Shown: positions 40,414-49,351, counted from the stretch's first letter. The stretch is 64,000 nt of DNA from CAZLQR01 sp964366455 (GCA_964366455.1 CAYISZ010000003.1:1-64000), one strand, 5' to 3'. Notes: a model not told the origin generated them from the sequence alone. Program-made: numbers and translations.

Positions 40414-42690
40414 TTAGTTTTTGTTTAGACTTAATCCTCGAAGCCGTAACGAATTAAATACTACCGACACGCTACTACCGGCCATAGCGAGTCCTGCAAA
40501 AACTGGATTAAGAAGAATTCCTGAAATTGGATAAAGTAATCCTGCCGCTAACGGAATACCAACTATATTATAAATAAATGCCCAAAATAAATTTTGCTTT
40601 ATAGTCCTAACTGTTGCCTTTGAAAGTTTGATTGCGTTAGCTATTTTATTAATATCTCCATGTAACAAAACTACGTCTGCGGACTCAATAGCTACATCTG
40701 TTCCATTAGCCATAGCTATTCCTACATTGGCCTGTGTGAGTGCGGGAGCATCGTTTATTCCATCTCCTGCCATCGCTACTTTGCTTCCGCCATCTTGAAG
40801 TTCCTTAATTTTTTTAGCTTTATCCTGTGGTAGGACTCCTGCAATTACATTATCTATCCCCACCTGTCCTGCAATGTACTCTCCTGTTAATTTATTATCT
40901 CCGGTCAGCATTATTACCTTAATTCCAAGATCGTGTAGAGATCTAACTACTTCTTTTGCGCCGTCTTTTACCGTGTCGCTTATAGCAATGGCTCCTAACT
41001 CAACTTTGCCTGAAGTTACAACAACCACAGTTTTGCCATCTGATTGAAGTCGTTTGACTACTTCATTCATATTCTTGTCTTCGGGTTTACGAATTGTAAA
41101 CTTCTTTTTATTAAGCGCGCCCTCCACGCCAACTCCTTCAATCGCCCTGAAGTTGTCGGCCTTCATAAACTTTATCCCCTTACTCTCACCTTCGGTAACA
41201 ATTGCCTGGGCCAGAGGATGTTCTGATTTTTTCTCAAGACTTGCCGCAATCTGCAACAACTGTTTTTCAGTTACGTCTTTACTAAAGGCAATTATGTCCA
41301 TGACCTTTGGTTTACCCTTGGTTATTGTTCCTGTTTTGTCCATTACAATCGTGTCGATGTCTTTTAATTTCTCTAGACTCTCAGCATTTTTAATGAGAAT
41401 GCCGTTTTCCGCACCTTTCCCGACACCTACAATAATTGCTGTAGGTGTTGCCAATCCAAGCGCGCATGGACAAGCAATTACCAGTACCCCTACCATACAG
41501 ACAAATCCAAGAGAAATGGCTGTTGAAAGACCGATGAAAGAATAACCAATTACGGTCCATGCGATAAGTGTGACAACTGCAATTACCAAAACTATTGGTA
41601 CAAAAATAGCCGAAATTTTATCGGCCAAGTTTTGAATAGGAGCCTGTGATCCTTGTGCCTCCTCAACCATTTTTACGATTTGAGAAAGCATCGTATCCGA
41701 ACCTACTTTAGTTGCTTTAAATAAAAAATGACCTTGTTTGTTGATGGTTGAACCAATCACAAAATCTCCCTTTTTTTTGTCGACAGGAATGGACTCTCCG
41801 CTAATCATTGATTCGTCGATTGAGGAAAATCCATCAAGTATGGTTCCGTCAACCGGTATCTTCGCTCCTGGCTTTACAACAATTGTGTCGCCAACCTGAA
41901 CTTCTTGAAGAGGAATCTCCATCTCTTTACCATGACGGAGGACAAGTGCGGTTTTAGCCTGTAGACCAATGAGCTTTTCAATTGCTTCACCTGTTTTCAG
42001 CTTTGATTTTGACTCTAAATATTTCCCGAGTGTTATAAACCCAATTACGATAATTGTTACGTCGTAATATACCTGTTGAGTATTAATGACAGAAGCTAAA
42101 GGTCCTTCAAACGCGGTGACTACGAAGCTGTATAAGTAAGCTGCCAAGGTGCCGATTCCTACCAAGGTATCCATATTTGCTGCTCGATATTTAATAAAAC
42201 GCCAGATTCCCTGAAGATATGGTGTCCCCACCACAAACATCGCGTAGGTGGCAAAAAGAGGAAGTAAATGATGGAAAAACTCCATAGTTACCGTATTTAT
42301 TTCTGGCCAAAGACCAAAAGGCTTTGCTCCAATTTCCCAACCCATCACCACGGCACTAATAATCATTAGTGGAATCATTATTAGCACATGATTTTTTTGC
42401 TTTTTCAATTCCTGTAGTTTGTCTTCCTTTGTTTGGTTTAATCCAAGGTGCGATGAGTGATCCATTGTCTGAGCTTCGTGATCTAGGAGCTCGTATCCCA
42501 TTTTATGGATTTCGTTATTCATGGTATCTAGCGATACTCTATCCGATTCAAAACTAATCTTAGCTTTTTCTGTTGCGTAGTTTACTTTACAGCTATCCAC
42601 TCCTTGTAGTTTGCTTATCTTGCGTTTTATTAGCGAACTACAGCTCGCGCAGTGCATTCCTTTCACGTTAAATGTTTTTTTAGTTTGCAT
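40414..42690 (-). CDS. copA: Copper-translocating P-type ATPase
   Basis: 758 residues. One N-terminal HMA domain (GMHCASC), a His/Met linker, eight membrane segments with the CPC motif (VIACPCALG), TGES-type actuator ISGES, phosphorylation site MDKTGT, SEHPLAQAI (HP locus) and AGDGINDAPAL. It pumps Cu(I) out. It starts 3 nt after csoR and is regulated with it. Confidence 0.96.
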   Translation of the reverse strand: MQTKKTFNVKGMHCASCSSLIKRKISKLQGVDSCKVNYATEKAKISFESDRVSLDTMNNEIHKMGYELLDHEAQTMDHSSHLGLNQTKEDKLQELKKQKNHVLIMIPLMIISAVVMGWEIGAKPFGLWPEINTVTMEFFHHLLPLFATYAMFVVGTPYLQGIWRFIKYRAANMDTLVGIGTLAAYLYSFVVTAFEGPLASVINTQQVYYDVTIIVIGFITLGKYLESKSKLKTGEAIEKLIGLQAKTALVLRHGKEMEIPLQEVQVGDTIVVKPGAKIPVDGTILDGFSSIDESMISGESIPVDKKKGDFVIGSTINKQGHFLFKATKVGSDTMLSQIVKMVEEAQGSQAPIQNLADKISAIFVPIVLVIAVVTLIAWTVIGYSFIGLSTAISLGFVCMVGVLVIACPCALGLATPTAIIVGVGKGAENGILIKNAESLEKLKDIDTIVMDKTGTITKGKPKVMDIIAFSKDVTEKQLLQIAASLEKKSEHPLAQAIVTEGESKGIKFMKADNFRAIEGVGVEGALNKKKFTIRKPEDKNMNEVVKRLQSDGKTVVVVTSGKVELGAIAISDTVKDGAKEVVRSLHDLGIKVIMLTGDNKLTGEYIAGQVGIDNVIAGVLPQDKAKKIKELQDGGSKVAMAGDGINDAPALTQANVGIAMANGTDVAIESADVVLLHGDINKIANAIKLSKATVRTIKQNLFWAFIYNIVGIPLAAGLLYPISGILLNPVFAGLAMAGSSVSVVFNSLRLRGLSLNKN

Positions 42691-42693
42691 GAT

Positions 42694-42966
42694 TTAGATT
42701 CTTGTTTTTTTAAAGGTGTCAACAATTTCTTGAATAGCCTTCTCCCTCTCTCCACCTTTCTTACTCATCGCCATCGATGCATGCTCCTCAAGATGACCTT
42801 TGAGAATTACTCCATCAAATGATCTAAGTGCTGACTGAACCGCAGAAGACTGTTGAAGTATGTCTATGCAATATCTATCTTCCTCAACGGCCTTTATTAT
42901 GTGGTTGAGATGACCACGAATAGTTTTTAATCTTTTTAGAGAATTCTTTTTTACTAAAGTTTGCAT
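42694..42966 (-). CDS. CsoR/RcnR family metal-sensing repressor
   Basis: 90 residues, the all-helical DUF156 fold. Expected ligand positions are Cys33 (RYCIDIL), His58 (KGHLEEH) and His62. In CsoR the third ligand is Cys; His here matches RcnR-like proteins (KGHLTEH in E. coli RcnR). Its place before copA argues for copper sensing. A G-tract operator lies in its own promoter. Confidence 0.88.
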   Translation of the reverse strand: MQTLVKKNSLKRLKTIRGHLNHIIKAVEEDRYCIDILQQSSAVQSALRSFDGVILKGHLEEHASMAMSKKGGEREKAIQEIVDTFKKTRI

Positions 42967-42971
42967 TCTTT

Positions 42972-43000
42972 ATTGTAACCCTATGGGGGAGGGTTGTCAA
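42972..43000 (-). promoter_or_regulatory. csoR-copA promoter and G-tract operator
   Basis: TTGACA (42995-43000), a 17-nt spacer and TACAAT (42972-42977), 5 nt before the csoR ATG. The spacer itself is ACCCT, then seven bases, then AGGGT (42978-42994), with a run of five G on the plus strand, the style of CsoR/RcnR operators. The -35 box overlaps the metK stop codon. Confidence 0.7.
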
Positions 43001-43968
43001 TATGCACATTCCCACGGCACTTCACCCAATCTTCCAAAATGTCCGTTTTTTGCAAGATCTTCATAGATTGGTTTGCGCAAATCAAATCTCTCGATAATGG
43101 CATTTGGTCGACAGTCATAGTTAAAGCTCGTCTCCCTCCCATCGATGACAGCCTGTTTGATTAATGGTTCAGCTTTACCAATGACATAGCCCAGCTTAAC
43201 AAGAACTTCCTTGGCTCCAAATTTCTTCAAAAGCTTTAATGCAATCCAGCGTGCCATGTATGCAGAACTTCGGTCAACTTTGGTCGCGTCTTTACCAGAA
43301 AAAGCTCCTCCACCTACCGGAACTCTTGGACCGTAGGCATCCACAACGATTTTTCGGCCGGTGCAGCCACTATCCGCATCAAAGCCTCCTATCTCAAATG
43401 CTCCTGTGAAGTTGGCGAAGATGTCCTTGTCAGCGACCTTTATTCCACGGTCCTTCACGTGATGTTTAAGATCCTTTACGCTTTCTCCTTGAACTGACAA
43501 AACCACGGAAGTAATTTTTTTGTTCTCAATTACAACCTGAGACTTAGCATCAACAGTAAATCCCTTCAGTAGTTTTCTGGCCAGATACATTTCCTGAGGG
43601 ATGTACTGGTCATTCTCACTACAAGCATACCCAACCATTATTCCTTGGTCCCCCGCACCCCCCGTATTGACTCCCTGAGAAATTTGTGGAGACTGCTTCG
43701 AAATATACGACTCGACACTTATATCCTGACCCGTTAGTTTTTTGTACCATTTTTCAACTAAAGTCTTACTCCTAACAGCTCCTTTAGATGTAACCTCTCC
43801 GACCAGAACAATTTTTCCATGACCACCAATCGTTTCAATTGCGACTCGTGACTTAGGGTCTTGTTTCAAATATGCGTCAAGAACCAGATCAGAAATCTGA
43901 TCACAAATTTTATCAGGATGCATGAAGGAGACGGACTCAGCTATAAGACGAGATGATGTAAATCTCAT
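42997..43968 (-). CDS. metK: S-adenosylmethionine synthetase, short form
   Basis: 323 residues, against about 385-400 in most bacteria. MHPDKICDQISD, GGAGDQGIMVGYA, GGFDADSGCTGRKIVVDAYG and PVGGGAFSGKDATKVDRS are intact, so the ATP and methionine sites look complete; the missing length lies mostly in the central region. It makes SAM from Met and ATP. A SAM-I riboswitch lies upstream. Confidence 0.93.
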   Translation of the reverse strand: MRFTSSRLIAESVSFMHPDKICDQISDLVLDAYLKQDPKSRVAIETIGGHGKIVLVGEVTSKGAVRSKTLVEKWYKKLTGQDISVESYISKQSPQISQGVNTGGAGDQGIMVGYACSENDQYIPQEMYLARKLLKGFTVDAKSQVVIENKKITSVVLSVQGESVKDLKHHVKDRGIKVADKDIFANFTGAFEIGGFDADSGCTGRKIVVDAYGPRVPVGGGAFSGKDATKVDRSSAYMARWIALKLLKKFGAKEVLVKLGYVIGKAEPLIKQAVIDGRETSFNYDCRPNAIIERFDLRKPIYEDLAKNGHFGRLGEVPWECAY

Positions 43969-44026
43969 ATGGAAAAATAGAAAATTAATAAAGATTCCTC
44001 ATTATCAATTCGCCGATGAAGCTATG

Positions 44027-44124
44027 CTCTCATCGTCTTTGGTTGTAGCACCAAGTTTGCGAGCGCAAACTGGTTGCTGGTGGATCGTCGAGCCAAATCT
44101 CTCCCCACACTCTTGATAAAAGAG
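44027..44124 (-). promoter_or_regulatory. SAM-I riboswitch upstream of metK
   Basis: On the minus strand: P1 5' arm with TTATCAAGAG, a GGGGAGAGATTTGGC segment, CCACCAGCAACC, the variable P3 hairpin AGTTTGCG-CTCGCAAACT, GGTGCTACAACC and the P1 3' arm GATGAGAG. Order and conserved blocks match the SAM-I (S-box) aptamer. GATGA of P1 can alternatively pair with TCATC just downstream (hairpin closing on GAGC-ATA-GCT). No T-run follows, so control may be at translation. TATACT on this strand lies about 13 nt before it. Confidence 0.9.
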
Positions 44125-44176
44125 TACTAACAAAAGTATACAGAATGGAAAATTATTTTGCTGCTATAATGAAAAT

Positions 44177-44533
44177 ATGCTAAATCTAAACTCAATTATG
44201 ATTGGGTCAGAAAACTCCAAAGTACTTGCAGCTTTTTATGAAAAGGTTGTGGGAAAAAAGCCAGATATGGAAGAGTCTGGATGGTATGGTTGGTCGGTCG
44301 GTAGTTGTTTTCTTTCAATCGGAGAACATTCAGAGGTAAAAGGAAAATCTAAAAATCCAGAACGATTGATGTTCACATTCGAAACGAAAGAAGTGCAAAA
44401 TGAATTCGATCGCTTGATTAAAGTTGGAGCAACTTCAATCAAAGAACCTTATAAAATGGGCGACGCCTGGATAGCAACCTTAGCAGATCCCGACGGTAAC
44501 TACTTCCAACTCATGACTCCATGGGAAAGCTGA
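44177..44533 (+). CDS. VOC/glyoxalase family protein
   Basis: 118 residues, two beta-alpha-beta-beta-beta modules: SENSKVLAAFYEKVVGKKP at the start and ATLADPDGNYFQLMTP at the end, the usual VOC landmarks. It may be a metal-dependent isomerase or a drug-binding protein. TATAAT (44165-44170) lies 6 nt before the ATG. It overlaps the next gene by 13 bp. Confidence 0.88.
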   Translation: MLNLNSIMIGSENSKVLAAFYEKVVGKKPDMEESGWYGWSVGSCFLSIGEHSEVKGKSKNPERLMFTFETKEVQNEFDRLIKVGATSIKEPYKMGDAWIATLADPDGNYFQLMTPWES

Positions 44534-45900
44534 ACTGGAGAGTCTTAGTTCCACTGTTTTTGATATTTTGCCTCTTCGTATATCTTAGATTTTACGACCT
44601 AGGACATCGTGCAGAATTTGGATGGGACCAAGACCAGTTCTCAAATCAAATTGTAAAATTGGTTGAGGACCACCAACCTTCACTTCTTGGACCACGTGTA
44701 AATAACGATAACGGGTTCTTTCTAGCTCCTTACTTTACCTACATTCTTGTTCCTTTTTATCTTCTTACAGGGCTTCATCCTGTAGGAATGTTTCTTTTCC
44801 AGTTTTTCGCTAATACTGGTTTCTTCTTCCTTGCGTTTTTTGTCATATCTAAACTTTTCAGCCATAGACACGCTTTATTTTTTCTATTTTTATGGACAAT
44901 CAGTTATATACTCATGGATCTTGAGACCATTACGTGGTGGCCTATTCTAATTCCTCCAGGTGTCATGCTACTTTGGTTTCTTCAGGAAAAAATTTATAAA
45001 AATCCAAAGGATTTTAAGCTTTGGATATTGACCGGTGTTATATCGGGACTCTTTATAAATATGCACTTTCAGTTCATTTTTACACTTATTCAGTTTGGTT
45101 TCTTTGCACTACTACTTAAAACCAAAAAAATTCAAACAACCATAACAAATATAGCCATTTTCTTAACATACTTCGTTCTGATGTTTATACCACTATTTAT
45201 CTTTGATTTGAGAAATAATTTTCTTAACACAAAGTTATTTTTCAATTATTTTTTCATCAAAAATTCCATACAGTCAGCTCAATATTTTGACTGGCCTTTA
45301 GTGTTTTCATTGGCTCTTAATCCCTACTTAATCGTAAAGACTCCCTTTGCTGGAATAGTAACTATGGTTGGATTATTTTGTGCAACTTTCTACTTATATC
45401 GTAAATCGTCTGGATTTAAATCTCTGTTTTACCTTACTAACTCAATAATGATTCTTATTACGCCAGTTGCATTTTCATTAATTGGAATGCGACCATCAGA
45501 GTACTACTTCCTATATCTAATGCCAATATTTCTCCTTGTGCTTATTGATTTATTTCTTATAACGAAACTGTCGCAGATTCTACTGGGACTCTGTATATTA
45601 TTAGCAGTGTTTAATTATCCAAATTTAAAATTAACTCTCGAACCCAATTACGGCAGCCTTCAGTACAAAGACGATTTGGTTAAGTACATCAAATCTCAAG
45701 TCGGCAATAAGAAATTCTTTATTTCTTTTGACGGACCACCGGGTTCTGATGGAGGCTTTCGATATTTAATTAAAATCCACAAACTAAACAGCTCTCCAGA
45801 TGGGAGGAATCCTCAGATTCAAGTAAAATCGCCTTCCCTTGACGGGAAATTAACCTATGGTATTTATGGTGTAATAATTCCTGAAGAGTTAAAACGGTAA
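44521..45900 (+). CDS. Multi-pass glycosyltransferase-like membrane protein
   Basis: 459 residues with about ten membrane helices. After the first helix comes FYDLGHRAEFGWDQDQF, an acidic loop typical of GT-C (ArnT/PMT-like) enzymes that take sugars from polyprenyl phosphate. It likely decorates surface polymers or proteins. It starts inside the VOC gene. Confidence 0.75.
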   Translation: MGKLNWRVLVPLFLIFCLFVYLRFYDLGHRAEFGWDQDQFSNQIVKLVEDHQPSLLGPRVNNDNGFFLAPYFTYILVPFYLLTGLHPVGMFLFQFFANTGFFFLAFFVISKLFSHRHALFFLFLWTISYILMDLETITWWPILIPPGVMLLWFLQEKIYKNPKDFKLWILTGVISGLFINMHFQFIFTLIQFGFFALLLKTKKIQTTITNIAIFLTYFVLMFIPLFIFDLRNNFLNTKLFFNYFFIKNSIQSAQYFDWPLVFSLALNPYLIVKTPFAGIVTMVGLFCATFYLYRKSSGFKSLFYLTNSIMILITPVAFSLIGMRPSEYYFLYLMPIFLLVLIDLFLITKLSQILLGLCILLAVFNYPNLKLTLEPNYGSLQYKDDLVKYIKSQVGNKKFFISFDGPPGSDGGFRYLIKIHKLNSSPDGRNPQIQVKSPSLDGKLTYGIYGVIIPEELKR

Positions 45901-46467
45901 AGTTAAGTGAGATTGAACATCGTCGTCAGTATCTAAATATTTTTTCCAATTTTTGACTGGAATACTTACCTTGCCTCGTTCGTTAAGATATATAATTTCG
46001 TTGTGCGCTGCCCCATAATCAAAGAGCTCTTTTGTGAGCATCACATCGTCCATACAGTAACTTCTTAGTTGGTCAATCTTACCTTCTCTAAAGTACTCAA
46101 TTGCGAGCAGGCCGTGACCTGACTTCTTTTTACCCAAGGTTGCGCTTACCAAGTCATTAAGAGATAGTCTCTTCCCTATGGTTTCTTTTACGTAGTCGAG
46201 GATATCAAAGGTTTTAAAATTTGTAACCTTGCCTGGGTAGTATGCCTGAAGAACAGGGAGATCAAAACTAATTATATTAAAACCGATGACTACGCTTGCT
46301 CCCTCCAGTAGAGGAAATGCATTGCTCAACTCGCCCTCCTCAAATGAGTACTGTTTTTGATCTGCGTAGTTATATAGGCCAAGCATTGAAACGCCAAGAT
46401 CTTTATTATCCTTTACCTCTCTGAACGTTTTTTTTGTTTCCAAATCAATTACAACGGGTGCTCTCAT
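45889..46467 (-). CDS. RNase H-like 3'-5' exonuclease
   Basis: 192 residues. The acidic set is visible: VIDLET, GFNIISFDLPVL and YCMDDVMLTKELF, as in DnaQ-like/YprB exonuclease domains. It should trim DNA or RNA from the 3' end. It faces the glycosyltransferase gene with a 12-bp tail overlap. Confidence 0.8.
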   Translation of the reverse strand: MRAPVVIDLETKKTFREVKDNKDLGVSMLGLYNYADQKQYSFEEGELSNAFPLLEGASVVIGFNIISFDLPVLQAYYPGKVTNFKTFDILDYVKETIGKRLSLNDLVSATLGKKKSGHGLLAIEYFREGKIDQLRSYCMDDVMLTKELFDYGAAHNEIIYLNERGKVSIPVKNWKKYLDTDDDVQSHLTLPF

Positions 46468-46482
46468 AGATATGTCTGAAGA

Positions 46483-46899
46483 TTAATTAACCCTTCTCTT
46501 GCGAGGAGCTTCTCTGAAAACTTCCATCTCCAAAATATTTGATGGTTCGGGTTGATCTGAGTTTTTTAGTTTAAGAAATCCTAAATCCTTCTGGAATTTC
46601 TCGTGCACTGACTCGAAAAATTTCATAAACAATTTTCTGTCCTTAGATTTTAGTAAATTTTCCTTCTCTCTATATAGCTGGTCCAGTTTCCCTAAGTTCC
46701 AAATCATCTCGATTAGTTTACTGTCCATCCCATTTATTACAGAGAAGTCGCCGGACAATGGTCTTATCTTAAAGTTCATCATTTTGATTTCATCAAGCAT
46801 AATTTCTAGAGAAGGTTTGTTTGCGATTACGGTTTTTTGGTAGTAGCTTAGGAGGCTTATGACGTCTTCTTTCTTCTCGTTTTTCCTCAATGACTTCAT
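46483..46899 (-). CDS. Hypothetical protein
   Basis: 138 residues, helical and charged (LRKNEKKEDVISLLSYYQKT). No membrane segment or recognised family. Its start is 17 bp from the divergent yqeY-like gene, and their -10 boxes overlap. Confidence 0.55.
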   Translation of the reverse strand: MKSLRKNEKKEDVISLLSYYQKTVIANKPSLEIMLDEIKMMNFKIRPLSGDFSVINGMDSKLIEMIWNLGKLDQLYREKENLLKSKDRKLFMKFFESVHEKFQKDLGFLKLKNSDQPEPSNILEMEVFREAPRKRRVN

Positions 46900-46916
46900 G
46901 GTGGTATAATTATGGT

Positions 46917-47369
46917 ATGTTAAGGCAGAAATTGCAAGACGATCAACTTAAGGCTCTTAAGTCTGGCGATAAAGAAGTTTTGGAGATTCTTCGCTTCGTA
47001 ATTGCAATGGTGAAAAACCAGGAAATAGAGAAAAAAGAAGAATTAAACGATGAGGAAACGCTGGTAGTTCTTAAAAAGGTTGTCCGAGAGCTAAATGAGT
47101 CTAAGGATGCTGCTGTACAAGCGAACCGCAATGATCTTGTTGACCAAAATGAGAAGCAAATGACGGTACTAAAACCCTATCTTCCTCAGGAACTCACCGA
47201 TGATGAACTTGAGAAGGAAATTCAGACTGTGCTAGATAATAATAAGGAATTGTTTGAATCCAACAAAAAAGCAATCATAGGTATATGTATGAAAGAGCTA
47301 CGATCTAAGGCCGATGGCACCAGAATAATGAAACTCCTTCAACCGCACCTCGCTTCGCCGAAGTCTTGA
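46917..47369 (+). CDS. GatB/YqeY family protein
   Basis: 150 residues. An N-terminal helical domain and a C-terminal LKPYLPQELTDDELE... KADGTRIMKLL region typical of YqeY, a free-standing relative of the GatB tail; perhaps tRNA-linked. TATAAT (46905-46910) ends 6 nt before the ATG at 46917, so the upstream in-frame start is rejected. Confidence 0.9.
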   Translation: MLRQKLQDDQLKALKSGDKEVLEILRFVIAMVKNQEIEKKEELNDEETLVVLKKVVRELNESKDAAVQANRNDLVDQNEKQMTVLKPYLPQELTDDELEKEIQTVLDNNKELFESNKKAIIGICMKELRSKADGTRIMKLLQPHLASPKS

Positions 47370-47377
47370 CGAAGGCG

Positions 47378-47397
47378 CCTGCCTGCCGGCAGGCAGG
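47378..47397. repeat. CCTGCCTGCCGGCAGGCAGG palindrome
   Basis: A perfect 20-bp palindrome ending 2 bp before TATAAT (47400-47405) of the next gene. It could end yqeY transcription or modulate the downstream promoter. Confidence 0.85.
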
Positions 47398-47412
47398 GGT
47401 ATAATGTAGTAC

Positions 47413-47751
47413 ATGCAATTAGCCAAACGGATACTATACTTCATCATTGTTTTGTTTCTATTTTTTTCACTCACAAAGAACTTATTCGACTATGGAAGTG
47501 CCGTTAAGTTTTATGAGGGGTATAAGAAAGATTTTGAAGAGCAGCAGAAGAAAAATCTATTTCTCAAAACCCACATACTTAAATCTAAGGACCCTAATGA
47601 ACTGGAGAAAACAATTAGGAATAAATTAAATCTTACAAAGGAGGGTGAGATCGCAATAATTGTTCCCGAACCTACAAAGATCGTGACACGTCCTACCCCA
47701 ATACCCGCGCCATTTTACCAACAGTGGTGGAGTAATTTTTTTGGAAAATGA
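47413..47751 (+). CDS. FtsB/DivIC-like small membrane protein
   Basis: 112 residues. One N-terminal membrane helix (about 5-22), a coiled coil (YEGYKKDFEEQQKKNLFL), then a KDPNELEKTIRNKLNLTKEGEIAIIVP block typical of septum formation initiators. It may act in the divisome. TATAAT ends 7 nt before the ATG. Confidence 0.75.
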   Translation: MQLAKRILYFIIVLFLFFSLTKNLFDYGSAVKFYEGYKKDFEEQQKKNLFLKTHILKSKDPNELEKTIRNKLNLTKEGEIAIIVPEPTKIVTRPTPIPAPFYQQWWSNFFGK

Positions 47752-47755
47752 TGTG

Positions 47756-47826
47756 TTACGGGGCCGGGAGTTGAACCACGGCCTAGGAGATTATGAGCCT
47801 CCTGTGCAACCGTACACTACCCCGTA
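47756..47826 (-). tRNA. tRNA-Met (CAT), with a bulged T arm
   Basis: Acceptor TACGGGG/CCCCGTA with discriminator A, anticodon stem GGAGG/TCTCC and loop CTCATAA (CAT). The T arm reads CCG-T-GG against CCCGG, so one T is bulged. The stem lacks the three G-C pairs of an initiator, so it is an elongator Met or a lysidine-modified Ile tRNA. CCA is not encoded. Confidence 0.8.
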
Positions 47827-47907
47827 TTATCACACCTTGTAGATACTTAAAGAAGATCTGTAGATATTATATCTTACTATCAGGCTCATATCAATTATAA
47901 TAAGAGC

Positions 47908-48849
47908 ATGAAGAAGGGCTTCCTACTCTCAATTATTATTCCGGTCTACAACGAAGAGAAGAATATCTCCCCCCTTCTGGAAAGACTTTTGCCCATTGTA
48001 AAACAGCACAACTATGAAATTCTGTTCATAAATGACGGTTCTACCGACTCGACAACTGAAGAAATCCTCAAGCATACAAAAAATAATTCCGTAAAGTACA
48101 TAGAGTTTAATAGAAACTTTGGACACCAAATGGCGCTCTCATGCGGGTACTCAATGGCAAAAGGCGATACGGTAATATCTATGGATGCAGACCTGCAGGA
48201 CCCTCCAGAAGTTATCGGTGAAATGATTACTAAATGGCAGGATGGCTCTTTAATCGTTTACGCTCAAAGAGCCGAACGTGGAGTTGATTCGGTAATAAAG
48301 CGCTGGTCGGCTAATTATTTTTATAAATTTATAAATTTTCTCTCCGACACTCCAATCCCCCAAGAGGTTGGGGACTTCCGACTTCTTGATCGACAGGTGG
48401 TTGATTATCTTAACGCGCTCCCAGAACACTCAAGGTTTTATCGTGGACTAGTTGCGTGGGGTGGATTTCCATCTACTTTGATTGCGTTTAAAAGGAATGC
48501 TAGAAATAGCGGGAGCACGCACTATACATTTTCCAAGATGGTCAACTTTGCGCTTGATGGGATTACGTCCTTTTCAACCAAGCCTCTTCGAATGGCAACT
48601 TTAATTGGATTTTGGTCTGCAATTATTGGATTTCTTGGAATAGTTTATGCATTGGTAGGGAGATTTTTGCATCCGGTCTTTTTCCCACAAGAATGGGTTA
48701 CTGGTTGGACTGGTTTATTTGTAGCCATAATGTTTTTGGGAGGAATTCAACTTATCACAATTGGAATCATAGGGGAATATATAGGTAAGATTTACACACA
48801 GGTACAGCAACGTCCTAGGTACATAATAAAAGAAACTGTAAATCTATGA
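47908..48849 (+). CDS. Family 2 glycosyltransferase, polyprenyl-phosphate type
   Basis: 313 residues. IIIPVYNEEKNI, NDGSTDSTTEE, SMDADLQDPPEVI (metal site) and DFRLLDRQVVD form the GT2 domain; two C-terminal membrane helices follow, as in ArnC/GtrB enzymes that load a sugar onto undecaprenyl phosphate. It may feed the GT-C enzyme at 44521. TATAAT ends 6 nt before the ATG. Confidence 0.92.
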   Translation: MKKGFLLSIIIPVYNEEKNISPLLERLLPIVKQHNYEILFINDGSTDSTTEEILKHTKNNSVKYIEFNRNFGHQMALSCGYSMAKGDTVISMDADLQDPPEVIGEMITKWQDGSLIVYAQRAERGVDSVIKRWSANYFYKFINFLSDTPIPQEVGDFRLLDRQVVDYLNALPEHSRFYRGLVAWGGFPSTLIAFKRNARNSGSTHYTFSKMVNFALDGITSFSTKPLRMATLIGFWSAIIGFLGIVYALVGRFLHPVFFPQEWVTGWTGLFVAIMFLGGIQLITIGIIGEYIGKIYTQVQQRPRYIIKETVNL

Positions 48850-48995
48850 AGATAGTTGGTACGATGCTTATAGTTGTTGGATTAGGTCTACTACTTTTTA
48901 TCGGGTATAGTTTTTTAAAAGACTCGAACCGAACCCTTTCTCCAGTCCCCGTAGACCAGGGGGTAAAAGTGATTTTTGTCACACCAACGCCATAA
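48846..48995 (+). CDS. Small single-pass membrane protein
   Basis: 49 residues, overlapping the glycosyltransferase stop by 4 bp (ATGA). A hydrophobic helix (MLIVVGLGLLLFIGYSF) is followed by a short tail ending VIFVTPTP. The overlap and frame support translation, but no family is known. Confidence 0.6.
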   Translation: MKIVGTMLIVVGLGLLLFIGYSFLKDSNRTLSPVPVDQGVKVIFVTPTP

Positions 48996-48997
48996 AT

Positions 48998-49351
48998 CTA
49001 CTGCTCTAGATTTAACTTAAACAAAGTGCCTTGTCCTCCAAGAAACAATGTATCAATAACTTTGAGGATTAGAAATGAAGTTAGGAATAAGATGAATCCT
49101 AGAATTGCATATCGCAATGTTCCTTGAGCTTTTTTTACTTTCCCTGGATCCCCAAAAGAGGTCATGTACTGAAAGGCGCCAACGACAATCATTATAAATA
49201 GTAGAAATACGATTAGCGTTGAAGCCATAAAGACCAGATTACTAAACACTACTTCAAGACATTTTAATGTAGGGACGCCACCAACGACACATCCAGTCGA
49301 AGCCCAATCCTTAATTCCCTGCGCGTGTACGGGAGAGACTAAACCAAACAT
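48998..49351 (-). CDS. VirB2/TrbC-like pilin
   Basis: 117 residues. A signal-like N terminus (GLVSPVHAQG), two Cys in the outside segment, two membrane helices separated by a short GDPGKVKKAQG loop. This is the type IV secretion pilin layout common in candidate phyla. It is in tandem with a second such protein. Confidence 0.75.
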   Translation of the reverse strand: MFGLVSPVHAQGIKDWASTGCVVGGVPTLKCLEVVFSNLVFMASTLIVFLLFIMIVVGAFQYMTSFGDPGKVKKAQGTLRYAILGFILFLTSFLILKVIDTLFLGGQGTLFKLNLEQ

